Source: CAYRGQ01 sp964444885
Lineage (GTDB): Bacteria; Bacteroidota; Bacteroidia; Sphingobacteriales; Sphingobacteriaceae
Assembly (NCBI GenBank): GCA_964444885.1
Contig: CAYUIZ010000002.1
Span: 1 to 64,000 of the forward strand
Direction: 5' to 3'
Length of the DNA stretch: 64,000 nucleotides
Each line of letters starts with the position of its first letter. The first letter of the stretch is position 1. Shown here piece after piece: positions 1-9,095 of this stretch. The notes below the pieces were generated by a model. The model saw nothing but the letters and a program-made list of their open reading frames with translations. It made no database searches and was not told where the DNA came from. Made by a program: the position numbers and the translations under genes.

Positions 1-900
1 CTGAACTCGGCGGTGTTCTCCGATGGCTCGTTTGTCTATATCCCCAAGGGCGTACATTGCCCGATGGAACTATCCACCTACTTCCGCATCAATGCGGCCA
101 ATACCGGCCAGTTTGAGCGCACGCTGATCATTGCCGAGGAAGGCTCGTACGTCAGTTACCTGGAGGGCTGTACCGCTCCCATGCGCGACGAAAACCAAAT
201 GCACGCCGCGGTGGTCGAATTGGTCGCGATGCGCGATGCCGAAATCAAGTACTCTACCGTACAGAACTGGTTTCCCGGCGACAAGGACGGCAAAGGTGGT
301 ATCTACAACTTCGTCACCAAACGTGGCATTTGCAAAGGCGACAACAGTAAAATATCCTGGACCCAAGTCGAAACCGGCTCCGCCATCACCTGGAAATACC
401 CGGGCGTCATCCTCAAAGGGGACAATTCGGTGGGCGAATTTTACTCCGTGGCCCTGACGCGCAACCACCAAGTGGCTGATACGGGCACGAAGATGATTCA
501 CCTGGGGAAAAACACAAAAAGCAAGATCATCTCCAAAGGGATATCGGCCGGAGTGAGCCACAACAGCTACCGGGGCCTCGTGAAAATAGCACCAGGCGCC
601 GAGAATTCGCGGAACTTCACACAGTGCGACTCGTTGCTGATCGGCGACCGTTGCGGCGCGCACACGTTCCCCTATATCGAAAACCGGAATATGAGCGCCA
701 TGGTCGAGCACGAGGCCACGACCTCCAAGATCGGCGAGGACCAAGTGTTCTACTTGGCCCAGCGCGGCATTGACCCGGAGAAAGCTGTCGGACTTATCGT
801 TAACGGCTACGCCAAAGAAGTACTCAACCAGCTACCGATGGAGTTTGCGGTAGAGGCACAGAAACTATTGGCCATCTCCCTGGAAGGCAGCGTAGGCTAG
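1..900 (+). CDS. sufB: SufB, Fe-S cluster scaffold subunit (5'-truncated by window edge)
   Basis: The frame is open from base 1 to a TAG at 898-900, so this is the C-terminal 299 residues of a protein that is normally about 480 residues. SufB is the scaffold on which the SufBC2D complex builds Fe-S clusters in the cytoplasm. The beta-helix core is recognisable, and the segment QCDSLLIGD (Cys codon at 625-627) matches the conserved cysteine region of SufB. The downstream segment VEHEATTSKIGEDQ matches the conserved C-terminal region. sufC and sufD follow on the same strand, as in known suf operons. The real start lies to the left of the window. An internal GTG at base 13 is not a start. Confidence 0.95.
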   Translation: MNSAVFSDGSFVYIPKGVHCPMELSTYFRINAANTGQFERTLIIAEEGSYVSYLEGCTAPMRDENQMHAAVVELVAMRDAEIKYSTVQNWFPGDKDGKGGIYNFVTKRGICKGDNSKISWTQVETGSAITWKYPGVILKGDNSVGEFYSVALTRNHQVADTGTKMIHLGKNTKSKIISKGISAGVSHNSYRGLVKIAPGAENSRNFTQCDSLLIGDRCGAHTFPYIENRNMSAMVEHEATTSKIGEDQVFYLAQRGIDPEKAVGLIVNGYAKEVLNQLPMEFAVEAQKLLAISLEGSVG

Positions 901-947
901 AAACGAGGCACATTTAAATTAATAAAAACACAAGACGAAAAGGAATA

Positions 948-1709
948 ATGTTACGTATAAAAAACTTACACGCTTCGATAGAAGACAAAGCGATCCTAAA
1001 AGGACTGGACTTGGAAGTAAAGCCCGGTGAAGTGCATGCAATCATGGGCCCTAACGGATCCGGAAAAAGCACCTTGGGCAACGTCCTTGCTGGGCGCGAT
1101 GCCTACGAAGTGACGGAAGGCGAAGTGACACTGGATGGCAAAGACCTGCTTGAGCTATCTCCCGAGGACCGTGCGCGCGAAGGTGTCTTCCTGGCGTTTC
1201 AGTACCCGGTGGAGATTCCCGGCGTGTCTAACATCAACTTCTTGAAAACTGCCGTCAATGAAATCCGCGAGTACCAAGGCCTTCCGCCGATGGAAGCCCG
1301 CGAATTTTTGGCCCGCGTCAAAGAGAAGCAGAAGCTGGTTGAATTTAACGCCAAGCTGGCCAACCGCTCGCTCAACGAAGGTTTCTCGGGCGGTGAGAAA
1401 AAACGCAACGAGATCTTCCAGCTAGCCATGCTTGACCCCAAACTGGCTATCTTGGACGAAACCGACTCTGGCCTGGACATCGATGCCCTGCGCATCGTGG
1501 CCAACGGCGTCAACCAACTACGTTCAGAAAACAAAGCGTTTATCGTCATCACCCACTACCAGCGCCTGCTGGAATACATCGTTCCCGATGTGGTACACGT
1601 CTTGTACGACGGACGCATTGTCCGGTCCGGCCCGAAGGAACTGGCGCTGGAACTGGAAGAAAAAGGATACGATTGGTTGGCGCAAGGCGCGACGACCGAC
1701 GCCATTTAA
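948..1709 (+). CDS. sufC: SufC, Fe-S assembly ATPase
   Basis: This 253-residue ABC-type ATPase has no membrane domain. It powers the SufBC2D scaffold complex. Visible motifs are Walker A GPNGSGKST (34-42), the signature FSGGE (146-150) running into KKRNE, Walker B LAILDE followed by TDSGLD (166-176), and the switch histidine ITHYQ (H203). The KKRNE extension after the signature and the ETDSGLD form are typical of SufC rather than of transporter ATPases. The start ATG is preceded by an AAAAGGA ribosome-binding site and lies 47 bases after sufB, so co-transcription is likely. Confidence 0.97.
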   Translation: MLRIKNLHASIEDKAILKGLDLEVKPGEVHAIMGPNGSGKSTLGNVLAGRDAYEVTEGEVTLDGKDLLELSPEDRAREGVFLAFQYPVEIPGVSNINFLKTAVNEIREYQGLPPMEAREFLARVKEKQKLVEFNAKLANRSLNEGFSGGEKKRNEIFQLAMLDPKLAILDETDSGLDIDALRIVANGVNQLRSENKAFIVITHYQRLLEYIVPDVVHVLYDGRIVRSGPKELALELEEKGYDWLAQGATTDAI

Positions 1710-1799
1710 TCAGAAAACATTGACAGCGTGCCCAGAAGGCCGTCACCCGTACGCGGTGACCGCTTTCTGCGAGAACGGCACATCGATACGAAAGAAAAA

Positions 1800-3110
1800 A
1801 TGATAACACAGGCTAAAACCGATTCACTATACCAACAGCTGAACGTTGCCTTCGAGGCGCAGTCGGCCGAGGCTGCGTTCGGGCCGCTAGGATCACGCCG
1901 TGCCGAAGCCTTTGAGCGTTTTGTGCAAACAGGCTTTCCAACGGTTAAAAACGAGGATTGGAAATATTCGAACGTCACGTCTTTGGTTAATGAGGCATAC
2001 GCACTCGAAGCAGACGCCACAACGGATGTCAGTGCCATCCTTGCCACCACCGACATCCCCAAGATGGAGGCCTACCGGATCGTGCTGGTTAACGGTGTTT
2101 TTGTCCCCGAACTGTCGGACGAGCCGGCGTATGCGGGCTTGGACATCAAACCCATCCACACCGCCTATAACGAGCCCGCGTTTGACGAGCATTTCGCGCA
2201 ATATGCCGATAAGAGCGGCAATCCGTTCGTCGCACTCAATACCGCCATTTTCCAACACGGCGTGTACTTGACCTTGGGACGGAATGCGGTCATCGAAAAA
2301 CCGATCCACATCGTCCATATCACCAGCAACAGCAATCCGCTGTTTACTGCCGTGCGCAACTTGTTTGTGCTGGAGGCCAACGCGGAGGCTGAGGTCGTCG
2401 AGACATTCGTGGGCGCGGCTGGCAACGCCAAGACACTGAACAACCACGTGACGGAAATTGTACTGGCTGAAAATGCCAAGTTGCAACATTACTACCTGCA
2501 GCGGGGCGATGTGTCCGGAAGCTACATCAACCATTGCGAAGTGCATCAGCGCAAGCACAGCTTATACAACAACTATAACTGTACCTTGCCCGGCGCCTCG
2601 TTTGTCCGCAACGACATCAACGTCAGAATGGATGATGAGCCCGTGGAAAGCCACCTCTACGGGGTGACACTCACCGCGGATGAGCAGCACGTGGACAACC
2701 ACACGATTGTCGATCACTTAAAGCCCCATGGCGAGAGCTATGAATGGTACAAGAATATCCTGCAAGATTCGTCTACGGCGGTATTTAATGGCAAAATCTT
2801 CGTGCGGTTAGATGCGCAGAAAACCAATGCCTTCCAGCAGAACAACAATATTCTCCTGGATGAGCACGCCTCGATCTATACCAAACCGCAGCTTGAAATC
2901 TTCGCGGACGACGTGAAGTGCAGCCACGGCTGTACCATCGGCCAGTTTGACGAGGAGGGCATGTTCTACCTCCGTTCCCGTGGCATCGGCGAGGAACAGG
3001 CACGCATCCTGATGGTGCACGCCTTCGCTTTTGACGTGACGATACGCTTCTCTAACGAGCATATCCGCCATTTTGTAGAAGATTTGGTAGAGCAGGGCTT
3101 AAAAAGCTAA
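1800..3110 (+). CDS. sufD: SufD, Fe-S cluster assembly protein
   Basis: SufD is the paralogous partner of SufB in the SufBC2D complex and helps deliver iron and form the scaffold interface. The 436-residue product carries the SufB/SufD beta-helix domain over its C-terminal half, including CSHGCTIGQFDEEGMFYLRS, which matches the conserved histidine region of SufD. I chose the ATG at 1800 because the residues before it, in a longer frame open from 1728, are arginine-rich and unlike the family. The N-terminal helical part (about residues 1-110) and the motif EDWKYSNV are usual for SufD. It ends the operon and is followed by an intrinsic terminator. Confidence 0.95.
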   Translation: MITQAKTDSLYQQLNVAFEAQSAEAAFGPLGSRRAEAFERFVQTGFPTVKNEDWKYSNVTSLVNEAYALEADATTDVSAILATTDIPKMEAYRIVLVNGVFVPELSDEPAYAGLDIKPIHTAYNEPAFDEHFAQYADKSGNPFVALNTAIFQHGVYLTLGRNAVIEKPIHIVHITSNSNPLFTAVRNLFVLEANAEAEVVETFVGAAGNAKTLNNHVTEIVLAENAKLQHYYLQRGDVSGSYINHCEVHQRKHSLYNNYNCTLPGASFVRNDINVRMDDEPVESHLYGVTLTADEQHVDNHTIVDHLKPHGESYEWYKNILQDSSTAVFNGKIFVRLDAQKTNAFQQNNNILLDEHASIYTKPQLEIFADDVKCSHGCTIGQFDEEGMFYLRSRGIGEEQARILMVHAFAFDVTIRFSNEHIRHFVEDLVEQGLKS

Positions 3111-3136
3111 CGGTTTACTAAACGAAACCGATAAGG

Positions 3137-3169
3137 AAACCTTCGCCTACGCTTGGCGAGGGTTTTTTT
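3137..3169 (+). terminator. Intrinsic terminator of the suf operon
   Basis: An 8-bp stem (3140-3147 with 3155-3162, one G-U pair) encloses a 7-base loop. It is preceded by AAA and followed directly by seven T residues. It sits 27 bases after the sufD stop. Confidence 0.85.
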
Positions 3170-3334
3170 ATGTCTAATCGCGTTCGTGGGTTAGCTGACG
3201 GCACGAAGGGACGACCTAACGGCTTGGTGGGGCACAGTTGACGGAAATCGCCTGTCAGGCTGGCACGCCAATCGCCCTTGGCCGGAGAACAGGCTCACAA
3301 ATGCCCCGCCAACGCGCCATTTAACAAAATTTAA

Positions 3335-3451
3335 CATTTTTGCAGCAAAACGGGCATGCTCTTTGGACTATTTGAGACTCATAATTTAGGTTTATAATTG
3401 GTTAGTTTTTTAAGGCCCTGATCCTCCCCGTTTCAGGGCCTTAATGTTTTT
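3335..3451 (+). ncRNA. Candidate short transcript ending in a strong hairpin
   Basis: This sits inside a 377-base stretch (3111-3487) with no credible gene. The suf operon already has its own terminator at 3137-3169, yet a second plus-strand terminator follows. Its 10-bp perfect stem (3412-3421 with 3433-3442) has an 11-base loop and is followed by AATGTTTTT. Upstream, CATTTTTGCA (3336-3345) resembles the Bacteroidota -7 element, with one mismatch. A transcript of roughly 100 bases would fit. Three short blocks, TTTAGGTTTA (3385), CTCCCCG in the loop (3424) and ATGTTTTT after the stem, recur in the same order in the efp terminator near 41,330. It could instead be only a fail-safe terminator. 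Confidence 0.3.
3412..3451 (+). terminator. Strong intrinsic terminator between convergent genes
   Basis: A 10-bp perfect inverted repeat (AAGGCCCTGA with its complement), an 11-base loop and a downstream T-run are visible on the plus strand. It lies between sufD and the convergent ABC exporter gene. There is no T-run in the minus direction, so it should act on plus-strand transcripts. Confidence 0.75.
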
Positions 3452-3487
3452 CGGGACTATCCAGACTCCTGCGCTTTTCCTCCGGGC

Positions 3488-5293
3488 CTATTGGATGCCC
3501 GCCGAATGGAATTGCAGGTCGTACAACCGTTTGTAATATCCGCTTTGGCCGATTAGCTCCCTGTGCGTGCCCACCTCTTTGATTTCGCCCTTGTCCAATA
3601 CAATAATCTTGTCTGCCCGCTGTATGGTCGACAAGCGGTGCGCAATGACGATTGACGTGCGCCCATGCATCATGGTTTCGATGGTCCGCTGTATCAGTTC
3701 TTCGGTTTCGGTATCAACGGACGATGTCGCCTCGTCCAGCACAATGATTTTTGGGTCGTGCACGAGGACCCGGATAAAGGAAATAATCTGCGCTTGGCCC
3801 GTCGACAAGGTTGCGCCGCGTTCCTGCACCTGGTAATCGTACCCGCCGGGCAGACGCATGATAAAGTCGTGCGCCCCGACGCTTTTGGCCGCGGCGAGAA
3901 TCTTGTCGCGCGTGATAGCCGGGTCGTTCAGGCTAATATTATTCGCTACCGTGTCCGAAAACAGGAACACGTCCTGAAGAACCGTGGCGATGGTCTTGCG
4001 CAGGTAGTCCAGCTCATAATCGCGGATATCCGTGCCGTCCAACCGGATCGCGCCCTTGTTGATTTCATAAAACCGGCTCAGGATATTGATAACGGACGAT
4101 TTCCCCGCGCCCGTCGCACCGACGAATGCCAGCGTTTCGCCGGGCTGAATCGCGAAGTTAATGTCCTTGAGCACCCATTTTTCCTGGTCATAGGCAAACC
4201 ACACCTTGTCAAATTCAATCTTGCCCTGGATTTGGGCGGGCTGGAATGTCCCCTGATTGGGCGTGCGCTCGTCGGTGTCTAGCACGGCAAAGATACGCTC
4301 GGCACTCACCATTCCCATTTGCAATGTATTGAACTTGTCGGCAAGTTCTCGTATCGGCCTGAAAATCATGTTGATATACATGATAAAGGAAACGATCACG
4401 CCTGGCGATATCTCGTCAGCCAACACTTGCTTGGATCCATACCAGACGAGCAAGCCGAGGGCTACAGCCATGATAATCTCAATGACGGGGAAAAATATGG
4501 AAAAGTACCAATTGGCTCGGATATGTGCGTTGCGGTGCTCGGCGTTGGCTTTTTTGAACTTGCTCAACTCCTGCTCCTCGCGTGCAAAATACTGGATGAT
4601 GCTCACGCCCGAAATGTGTTCCTGCAGGAAGGTATTCAAATTGGATATCCAGCGGCGAACGTCTTGGAAAGCAGACTTCATGGCTTCCTTGAAAACATAC
4701 GTAGCGGCAATCATCACCGGCATCGGAATCAGCACGATCAGCGTCAGCTTCCAATCCGTGTAGAACATGACGCCCAGGATGACCACCAACTGCAGGATAT
4801 CGCCAATAATCTGGATCAGCCCTTCCGAAAAGATATTGGCAATCGACTCCAGGTCGGAAACCGTCCGCGTGATGATGCGCCCAATCGGGGTTTTATCGAA
4901 GTACTTTAACCGCAACCGGGTAATGTGGTTGAAGACATCCACCCGCAAATCCTTGATCACGGACTGCCCCAAGGTGTTGGTCGTCATCGTATGGAAATAC
5001 CGCACCACCGTTTGGCAGAGCAGCAGGCCCAGCATCAGCATGAGCATCAGCTTCAGTCCTTCGGTGTCGCCCGCCAAAATGTATTTATCGAGCGTGTACT
5101 CGATAAGCATGGGGAGGGCTGGCGCAATGCCGGCCATGAGGATAGTCAGTACCACCGCCAAGACGAAGTAGGGCCGGTAAGGACGCATATATTGCATCAC
5201 CCTACCCAACAAACGGAGATCGTGTGTTTTTCCTGTTGTCGTTGGCTCGCTCAATGTTCGTTTGTTTTCGTCTGATAAATTCCTGCTTCGCAA
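3488..5293 (-). CDS. MsbA-like ABC exporter, fused membrane and ATPase domains
   Basis: This 601-residue half-transporter would act as a homodimer in the inner membrane. A six-helix exporter membrane domain spans about residues 40-320. The ATPase domain follows: Walker A GATGAGKSS (392-400), Q-loop TVLQDVFLF (around 440), Walker B IIVLDEATSSVD (516-527) and switch IAHRLST (550-556). The signature reads LSTGQ (496-500), where LSGGQ is usual. Bacteroidota carry several such lipid or drug exporters, and the substrate cannot be told from sequence. It starts 28 bases after the thioredoxin-like lipoprotein gene on the same strand, so the pair is probably one transcript with truA. Confidence 0.88.
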   Translation of the reverse strand: MRSRNLSDENKRTLSEPTTTGKTHDLRLLGRVMQYMRPYRPYFVLAVVLTILMAGIAPALPMLIEYTLDKYILAGDTEGLKLMLMLMLGLLLCQTVVRYFHTMTTNTLGQSVIKDLRVDVFNHITRLRLKYFDKTPIGRIITRTVSDLESIANIFSEGLIQIIGDILQLVVILGVMFYTDWKLTLIVLIPMPVMIAATYVFKEAMKSAFQDVRRWISNLNTFLQEHISGVSIIQYFAREEQELSKFKKANAEHRNAHIRANWYFSIFFPVIEIIMAVALGLLVWYGSKQVLADEISPGVIVSFIMYINMIFRPIRELADKFNTLQMGMVSAERIFAVLDTDERTPNQGTFQPAQIQGKIEFDKVWFAYDQEKWVLKDINFAIQPGETLAFVGATGAGKSSVINILSRFYEINKGAIRLDGTDIRDYELDYLRKTIATVLQDVFLFSDTVANNISLNDPAITRDKILAAAKSVGAHDFIMRLPGGYDYQVQERGATLSTGQAQIISFIRVLVHDPKIIVLDEATSSVDTETEELIQRTIETMMHGRTSIVIAHRLSTIQRADKIIVLDKGEIKEVGTHRELIGQSGYYKRLYDLQFHSAGIQ

Positions 5294-5321
5294 AAATACG
5301 ATTTAACAGGCAATTGCAGCG

Positions 5322-6545
5322 TCAACGCGCCAACAAAGACGGAAGTGCGCTCATGGCCACATCGTCGTCCAGCACCGTGCCGCCGGGCTGCATCAGCACC
5401 ATGCGCGGGAGGTCTGTCAAGTACAGCGTATTAACCAACTCTTGCCTAGCTTCCTTGCGCACAAAATAGCTGTCCTCAAGCCCCAGCTCCTGGCTGGCCA
5501 CACGCCAACGGCTGAACACCTCGTCTAAGCTGACGAATATCGGTGCCACGGTGCCCGGTGGTGCCTGGGCGACCGCTTTTTCCAGCTCGCGGATGCCCGC
5601 TACAGCCGAGGGTGCCCTCGCGGACCAAAAATACACTACCCAATAGCGGGATTTACCCACAGCAGCCGTGTCAAGCGGCATCAAGCGTCCGTCTGCCAAT
5701 ATCGAATCGCCAGCGAGGCTGAGCTCGCCTACGGGATTGCGTATCTTTTTTATCCGCCGGGCTAGGTCAACTCCATACTTTGACTGACGAGCTTGTTGCC
5801 CAGCGCGGGCATAGATTTCCTGGTATGCCTCCAGCTTCTCGCGATGGTCGTTGCGGCGATAAATCAAAAACAAGCTGGTTATGCCCGGCGTGTCAGCGGC
5901 AATTCGTTCGCGTGCGATGCGATCCAGGCCTTCGCGCAGACTTTCCCGGCGCTCGACCTGCTTTGAGGACGTGATCCCGCCCAGGGATGCTTGTTGTGCT
6001 ACTTGGTTTTCGATACGTGCTCGATGTGCGTTATTAGCCTCCTGCCATGCGTTCAGCGCCGCCTGCACCGCACCACCGCCGCCGACATAAAACCGCATCT
6101 GGCTGACCGACTCCGGTCCGCTATACGGGTTGCCCACGAGTTGAACCGCTTCGCTTCCCGCGCTAACGTAGACCGGTACCCGTTCTTCCCACGTCAAGCC
6201 CTCCATTCCGAAGGCACGTCGTTTTCCTTCCAACTTGAGGAAATACACCTCATTGACCGGCAAGTCCGGCACCACCATCTCAAAATGCCCGTCAGCCGAG
6301 GAAACCGAAGCCAGTTCCGCCCGTTCGCGGTCATCGTAGAGCGTCGCCCGAATACCAGAGGGATAGTCGACCGAGCTTTGCAGGGTCAACGTGGCTGCGT
6401 AGGGATGGTAAATCATTGCCGGATCCTGTACGGCGGGTGGTTCCTCCGATTTTTCCGGGTTGCTTACGCATCCCGAAAAGAATGCCGCTAGCACCCCAAT
6501 AAGCCCGTAGCGCCCCGCCCATGCTATGTGTTGAAGCGCTGTCAC
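5322..6545 (-). CDS. Thioredoxin-fold lipoprotein lacking the redox cysteines
   Basis: I start this at a GTG whose G is the last base of the truA stop codon (TAGTG overlap), giving 407 residues. Residues 1-26 form a lipoprotein signal ending FFSGC (C26), so it should be membrane-anchored outside the inner membrane. The middle is unrecognised. The last 110 residues look like a thioredoxin/TlpA fold (WVVYFWS, then ARAPSA where CxxC would be, a beta-strand IFVSLDE, and a cis-proline-like LPRMVLM). Without CxxC it cannot be a standard disulfide exchanger, so a binding or structural role is more likely. A longer upstream frame overlaps truA and has a different character, so I rejected it. Confidence 0.7.
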   Translation of the reverse strand: MTALQHIAWAGRYGLIGVLAAFFSGCVSNPEKSEEPPAVQDPAMIYHPYAATLTLQSSVDYPSGIRATLYDDRERAELASVSSADGHFEMVVPDLPVNEVYFLKLEGKRRAFGMEGLTWEERVPVYVSAGSEAVQLVGNPYSGPESVSQMRFYVGGGGAVQAALNAWQEANNAHRARIENQVAQQASLGGITSSKQVERRESLREGLDRIARERIAADTPGITSLFLIYRRNDHREKLEAYQEIYARAGQQARQSKYGVDLARRIKKIRNPVGELSLAGDSILADGRLMPLDTAAVGKSRYWVVYFWSARAPSAVAGIRELEKAVAQAPPGTVAPIFVSLDEVFSRWRVASQELGLEDSYFVRKEARQELVNTLYLTDLPRMVLMQPGGTVLDDDVAMSALPSLLAR

Positions 6546-7309
6546 TACCTCTCCGATTGATTCACATAGGGGTACAACACGCGGGCAAGATAGAGCCCGT
6601 GGGCCGGAACGGACATGCCCGCCATCGACCGGTTTTTGCTGCCAACCACGTCGTGGATGTGTGATACGGGCTTGTCGCCATGGCCGATGTCGAGCAACGT
6701 GCCCACAATCGCCCGCACCATATTCCGCAGGAAGCGATCCGCAACAATGGTAAACACCAGCTGATCCGAAGCTACGCGGGTCCATTCCGCTTTCGAAATC
6801 GTGCAATTGTTGGTAAATGTCTGTGTATTCGACTTGCTGAAGCAACTGAAGTCCCGATAATCAAGCAAGGCACGCGCCGCTTCGTTCATTTTGTCCAGAT
6901 CGGGTAATGTGCGCACCTGCCAGGACAATCCCTTCCGGAAAGGATCCTTGCCGGTATGGATGTGGTATTCGTACGCGCGTTGCGTGGCATCGAATCGCGC
7001 ATGGGCCTCGTTCGCTACCGCAAAAATCCGTTTGACAGCGATATCGTGGGGCAGTAACGCGTTCAGTCTGTACCAGAACTGGGGGTCGTCGGGTGCCGCG
7101 TGAAGATGGCGGAGGTCAAAATGCGCAAATAGTTGCTTGGCATGCACGCCTGCATCGGTGCGTCCGCACCCGACGGTGTCAACCGGTTCCCGGCAGATGG
7201 TCGCCAGCGCAGCATCCAAAGCGTGCTGTACGGTGAGGGCGTTAGGCTGAACCTGCCAGCCATGGTACGCCCCTCCGTTAAATGCTATTTCGATAAAAAA
7301 CCGTTGCAT
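6545..7309 (-). CDS. truA: tRNA pseudouridine(38-40) synthase TruA
   Basis: TruA converts uridines 38-40 of the tRNA anticodon arm to pseudouridine. The 254-residue length is normal. The catalytic motif GRTDAGVHAKQ is at 49-59 with Asp52 as the nucleophile. The substrate-binding RAYEYHI and the FLRNMVRAIVGTLLDIG block near the C-terminus are also family hallmarks. It is the first clearly recognised gene of a three-gene minus-strand run (truA, lipoprotein, exporter). A GGAGG ribosome-binding site lies 14-18 bases before the ATG. Confidence 0.96.
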   Translation of the reverse strand: MQRFFIEIAFNGGAYHGWQVQPNALTVQHALDAALATICREPVDTVGCGRTDAGVHAKQLFAHFDLRHLHAAPDDPQFWYRLNALLPHDIAVKRIFAVANEAHARFDATQRAYEYHIHTGKDPFRKGLSWQVRTLPDLDKMNEAARALLDYRDFSCFSKSNTQTFTNNCTISKAEWTRVASDQLVFTIVADRFLRNMVRAIVGTLLDIGHGDKPVSHIHDVVGSKNRSMAGMSVPAHGLYLARVLYPYVNQSER

Positions 7310-7329
7310 GCTGTCGCGATTTGGCCTCC

Positions 7330-7542
7330 TTATCCGTCTTTGCCGTAGAGCTGAGGCGCAATCATGCCAAAGATAAAGTTAAGGAGGTGGCTAGCAAAAT
7401 ATTTTGCGGGATAGGGCAAATAAATGCTGCGTGGCGCATGGGCCGGACTCCGGGTTATCGACGGCAAACGGGATAGAAACCCCCGCCACCGCCATTTCCC
7501 AGCCTCACCGGCCTGTATAATGGCATAGATATTGCTCCGCAT
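7330..7542 (-). CDS. Possible small ORF upstream of truA (70 aa, unrecognised)
   Basis: An ATG-started 70-residue frame ends 20 bases before truA, and its stop codon overlaps the sequence that supplies truA's ribosome-binding site. The product is basic and has one hydrophobic stretch (HLLNFIFGMI) near the end. I recognise no family. It may be a small co-transcribed gene or a chance frame in the truA leader. With it excluded, 7310-7678 is otherwise empty except for promoter-like sequence. Confidence 0.22.
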   Translation of the reverse strand: MRSNIYAIIQAGEAGKWRWRGFLSRLPSITRSPAHAPRSIYLPYPAKYFASHLLNFIFGMIAPQLYGKDG

Positions 7543-7635
7543 GTTACCAGTTTAATTATAGCTAACTTGGCCGGTTGTATATGCGGTCCGATTCGAATAA
7601 ACGAAATTAGGCTCGGTTTGAAGATCTACTTGTTA

Positions 7636-7643
7636 TATCTTTG
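7636..7643 (+). promoter_or_regulatory. Promoter -7 element (TATCTTTG) for the WecA-type gene
   Basis: An exact TAnnTTTG match, followed by GCA as in many Bacteroidota promoters, lies 35 bases before the ATG of the next gene. A TTTG sits upstream at 7617-7620, but its spacing is shorter than usual. Confidence 0.5.
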
Positions 7644-7678
7644 CAGCGCTATTTAGTGCCAGAAATCTACTTGTGTAT

Positions 7679-8881
7679 ATGCTCGATATCTACTTGATTG
7701 CCTTTTCTTTCTTATTGTCGTGTATCATTACACTGTATGCCGTTCCATCCATCATCAAACTCGCATACCAAAAACGCCTGTTTGATGATCCTGCAGTAGA
7801 ATCACGAAAAATACACAAGTATCGCACGCCTAATATCGGCGGTATCGCCGTACTTACCTCCTTCGCTTTCACCGCTTGCCTGTTTATCAGCGGCTATACG
7901 CTCCCCTACGCCAACTATATCTTTGCTTCAGGCGTATTGATTTTTTCCGTAGGGCTGAAGGACGACTTGGCGGCACTGAACCCCTACAAGAAATTCGTTG
8001 CCCAGCTCATTACGGCCCTGATTGTGGTCTTTCTGGCGGACATCCGCCTTACCAGCTTCTACGGCGTATTTGGCATCCATGAAATCCATCCTGCGGTCAG
8101 TTATGCGTTTTCCAGCCTGCTGGTTGTGTTTATCATCAACGCCTTTAACCTGATCGATGGCATCAACGGCCTGCTGGGCTCCATATGTTTGGTTGTGAGT
8201 TTGGTGTTTGCCTACACCTTTTTTAGGCTGGACGAATATGGCCTCACGATGCTTGCCGCTAGCTTGGCGGGCTCCATTGTTGGTTTTCTCCGGTACAATG
8301 CGGGGCGCGCTCGCATATTCATGGGCGATGCGGGTGCCTATACCATCGGCTTTATCATGTCCGTGCTCACCATCCAGTTTGTTGAAGTCAACGCGGCCAA
8401 GGAACTGGCCGGTAGCCTGGGCATATTCGTGCAATCCGTGCCCGCCGTAGCCATCTCTATCCTGATTATTCCCATTTTCGATACATTGCGGGTCATTGCG
8501 CTCCGGCTGGTGCGCGGCAAGTCGCCTTTTGAGGCAGACCGAAATCATTTGCACCACCGCCTGCTCGACAACGGAATGTCCCACAACCAGGTCACGATGA
8601 CGCTAGCTGGAGTCAACGTCCTGTACATTGGCGTGGCATTTGGTTTCCAGCACATCGGAACCGTTGACTTACTCATCCTGGTCGGCATTCTGACCCTAAT
8701 TCTCAATACGCTGCTGTGGCTGTTTGACGTGCGCAAGACGGCTGTCGCTCCGGCTCCGGCTGTACCTGCCGTGCAGCAAACAAGGTCCGCACCGATCTTC
8801 CCGCCCGAGATGGAAGATCAAGCCCGCAAGCTGGCCAAAGAGGCCATCCAGCAACTGGAAGAGGAAGCACACAAGAACTAA
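7679..8881 (+). CDS. WecA/TagO-family undecaprenyl-phosphate sugar-phosphate transferase
   Basis: This polytopic membrane enzyme (400 residues, about ten hydrophobic segments) of the MraY/WecA superfamily transfers an N-acetylhexosamine-1-phosphate from a UDP-sugar to a polyprenyl phosphate, starting a cell-surface glycan. Catalytic-loop motifs are present: GLKDDL (92-97), NAFNLIDGINGL (154-165), GDAGA (216-220) and HLHHR (290-294). The HLHHR motif is typical of WecA/TagO rather than MraY. The C-terminus adds a cytoplasmic tail rich in Ala and Glu. A GTG six bases upstream (7673) is an alternative start. No other glycan genes adjoin it, so the exact acceptor pathway is unknown. Confidence 0.88.
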   Translation: MLDIYLIAFSFLLSCIITLYAVPSIIKLAYQKRLFDDPAVESRKIHKYRTPNIGGIAVLTSFAFTACLFISGYTLPYANYIFASGVLIFSVGLKDDLAALNPYKKFVAQLITALIVVFLADIRLTSFYGVFGIHEIHPAVSYAFSSLLVVFIINAFNLIDGINGLLGSICLVVSLVFAYTFFRLDEYGLTMLAASLAGSIVGFLRYNAGRARIFMGDAGAYTIGFIMSVLTIQFVEVNAAKELAGSLGIFVQSVPAVAISILIIPIFDTLRVIALRLVRGKSPFEADRNHLHHRLLDNGMSHNQVTMTLAGVNVLYIGVAFGFQHIGTVDLLILVGILTLILNTLLWLFDVRKTAVAPAPAVPAVQQTRSAPIFPPEMEDQARKLAKEAIQQLEEEAHKN

Positions 8882-9095
8882 CGGTTTGCGACCGTTCGCT
8901 ACGCCGCTCACCCATCCATCTTTTCCTAATCGGACCTTCCCCAGTACGCCACTCCCGTAATCGGTGTGCCCGCGTATTCGGCCACGTCTATGACGTAATC
9001 CCGCGCAAAGCCCAAGATTCTCGTTAAGGTTGCGGATTTCCCTGCTTTTTTTGTCTCTGTGTTTTTTTATTAGCTTTAAAGAAAAAAATACAGCC

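Noticed and set aside
8880..8896. AACGGT/ACCGTT hairpin after the WecA-type gene as a terminator
   Set aside because: The stem is short and no T-run follows on the plus strand.
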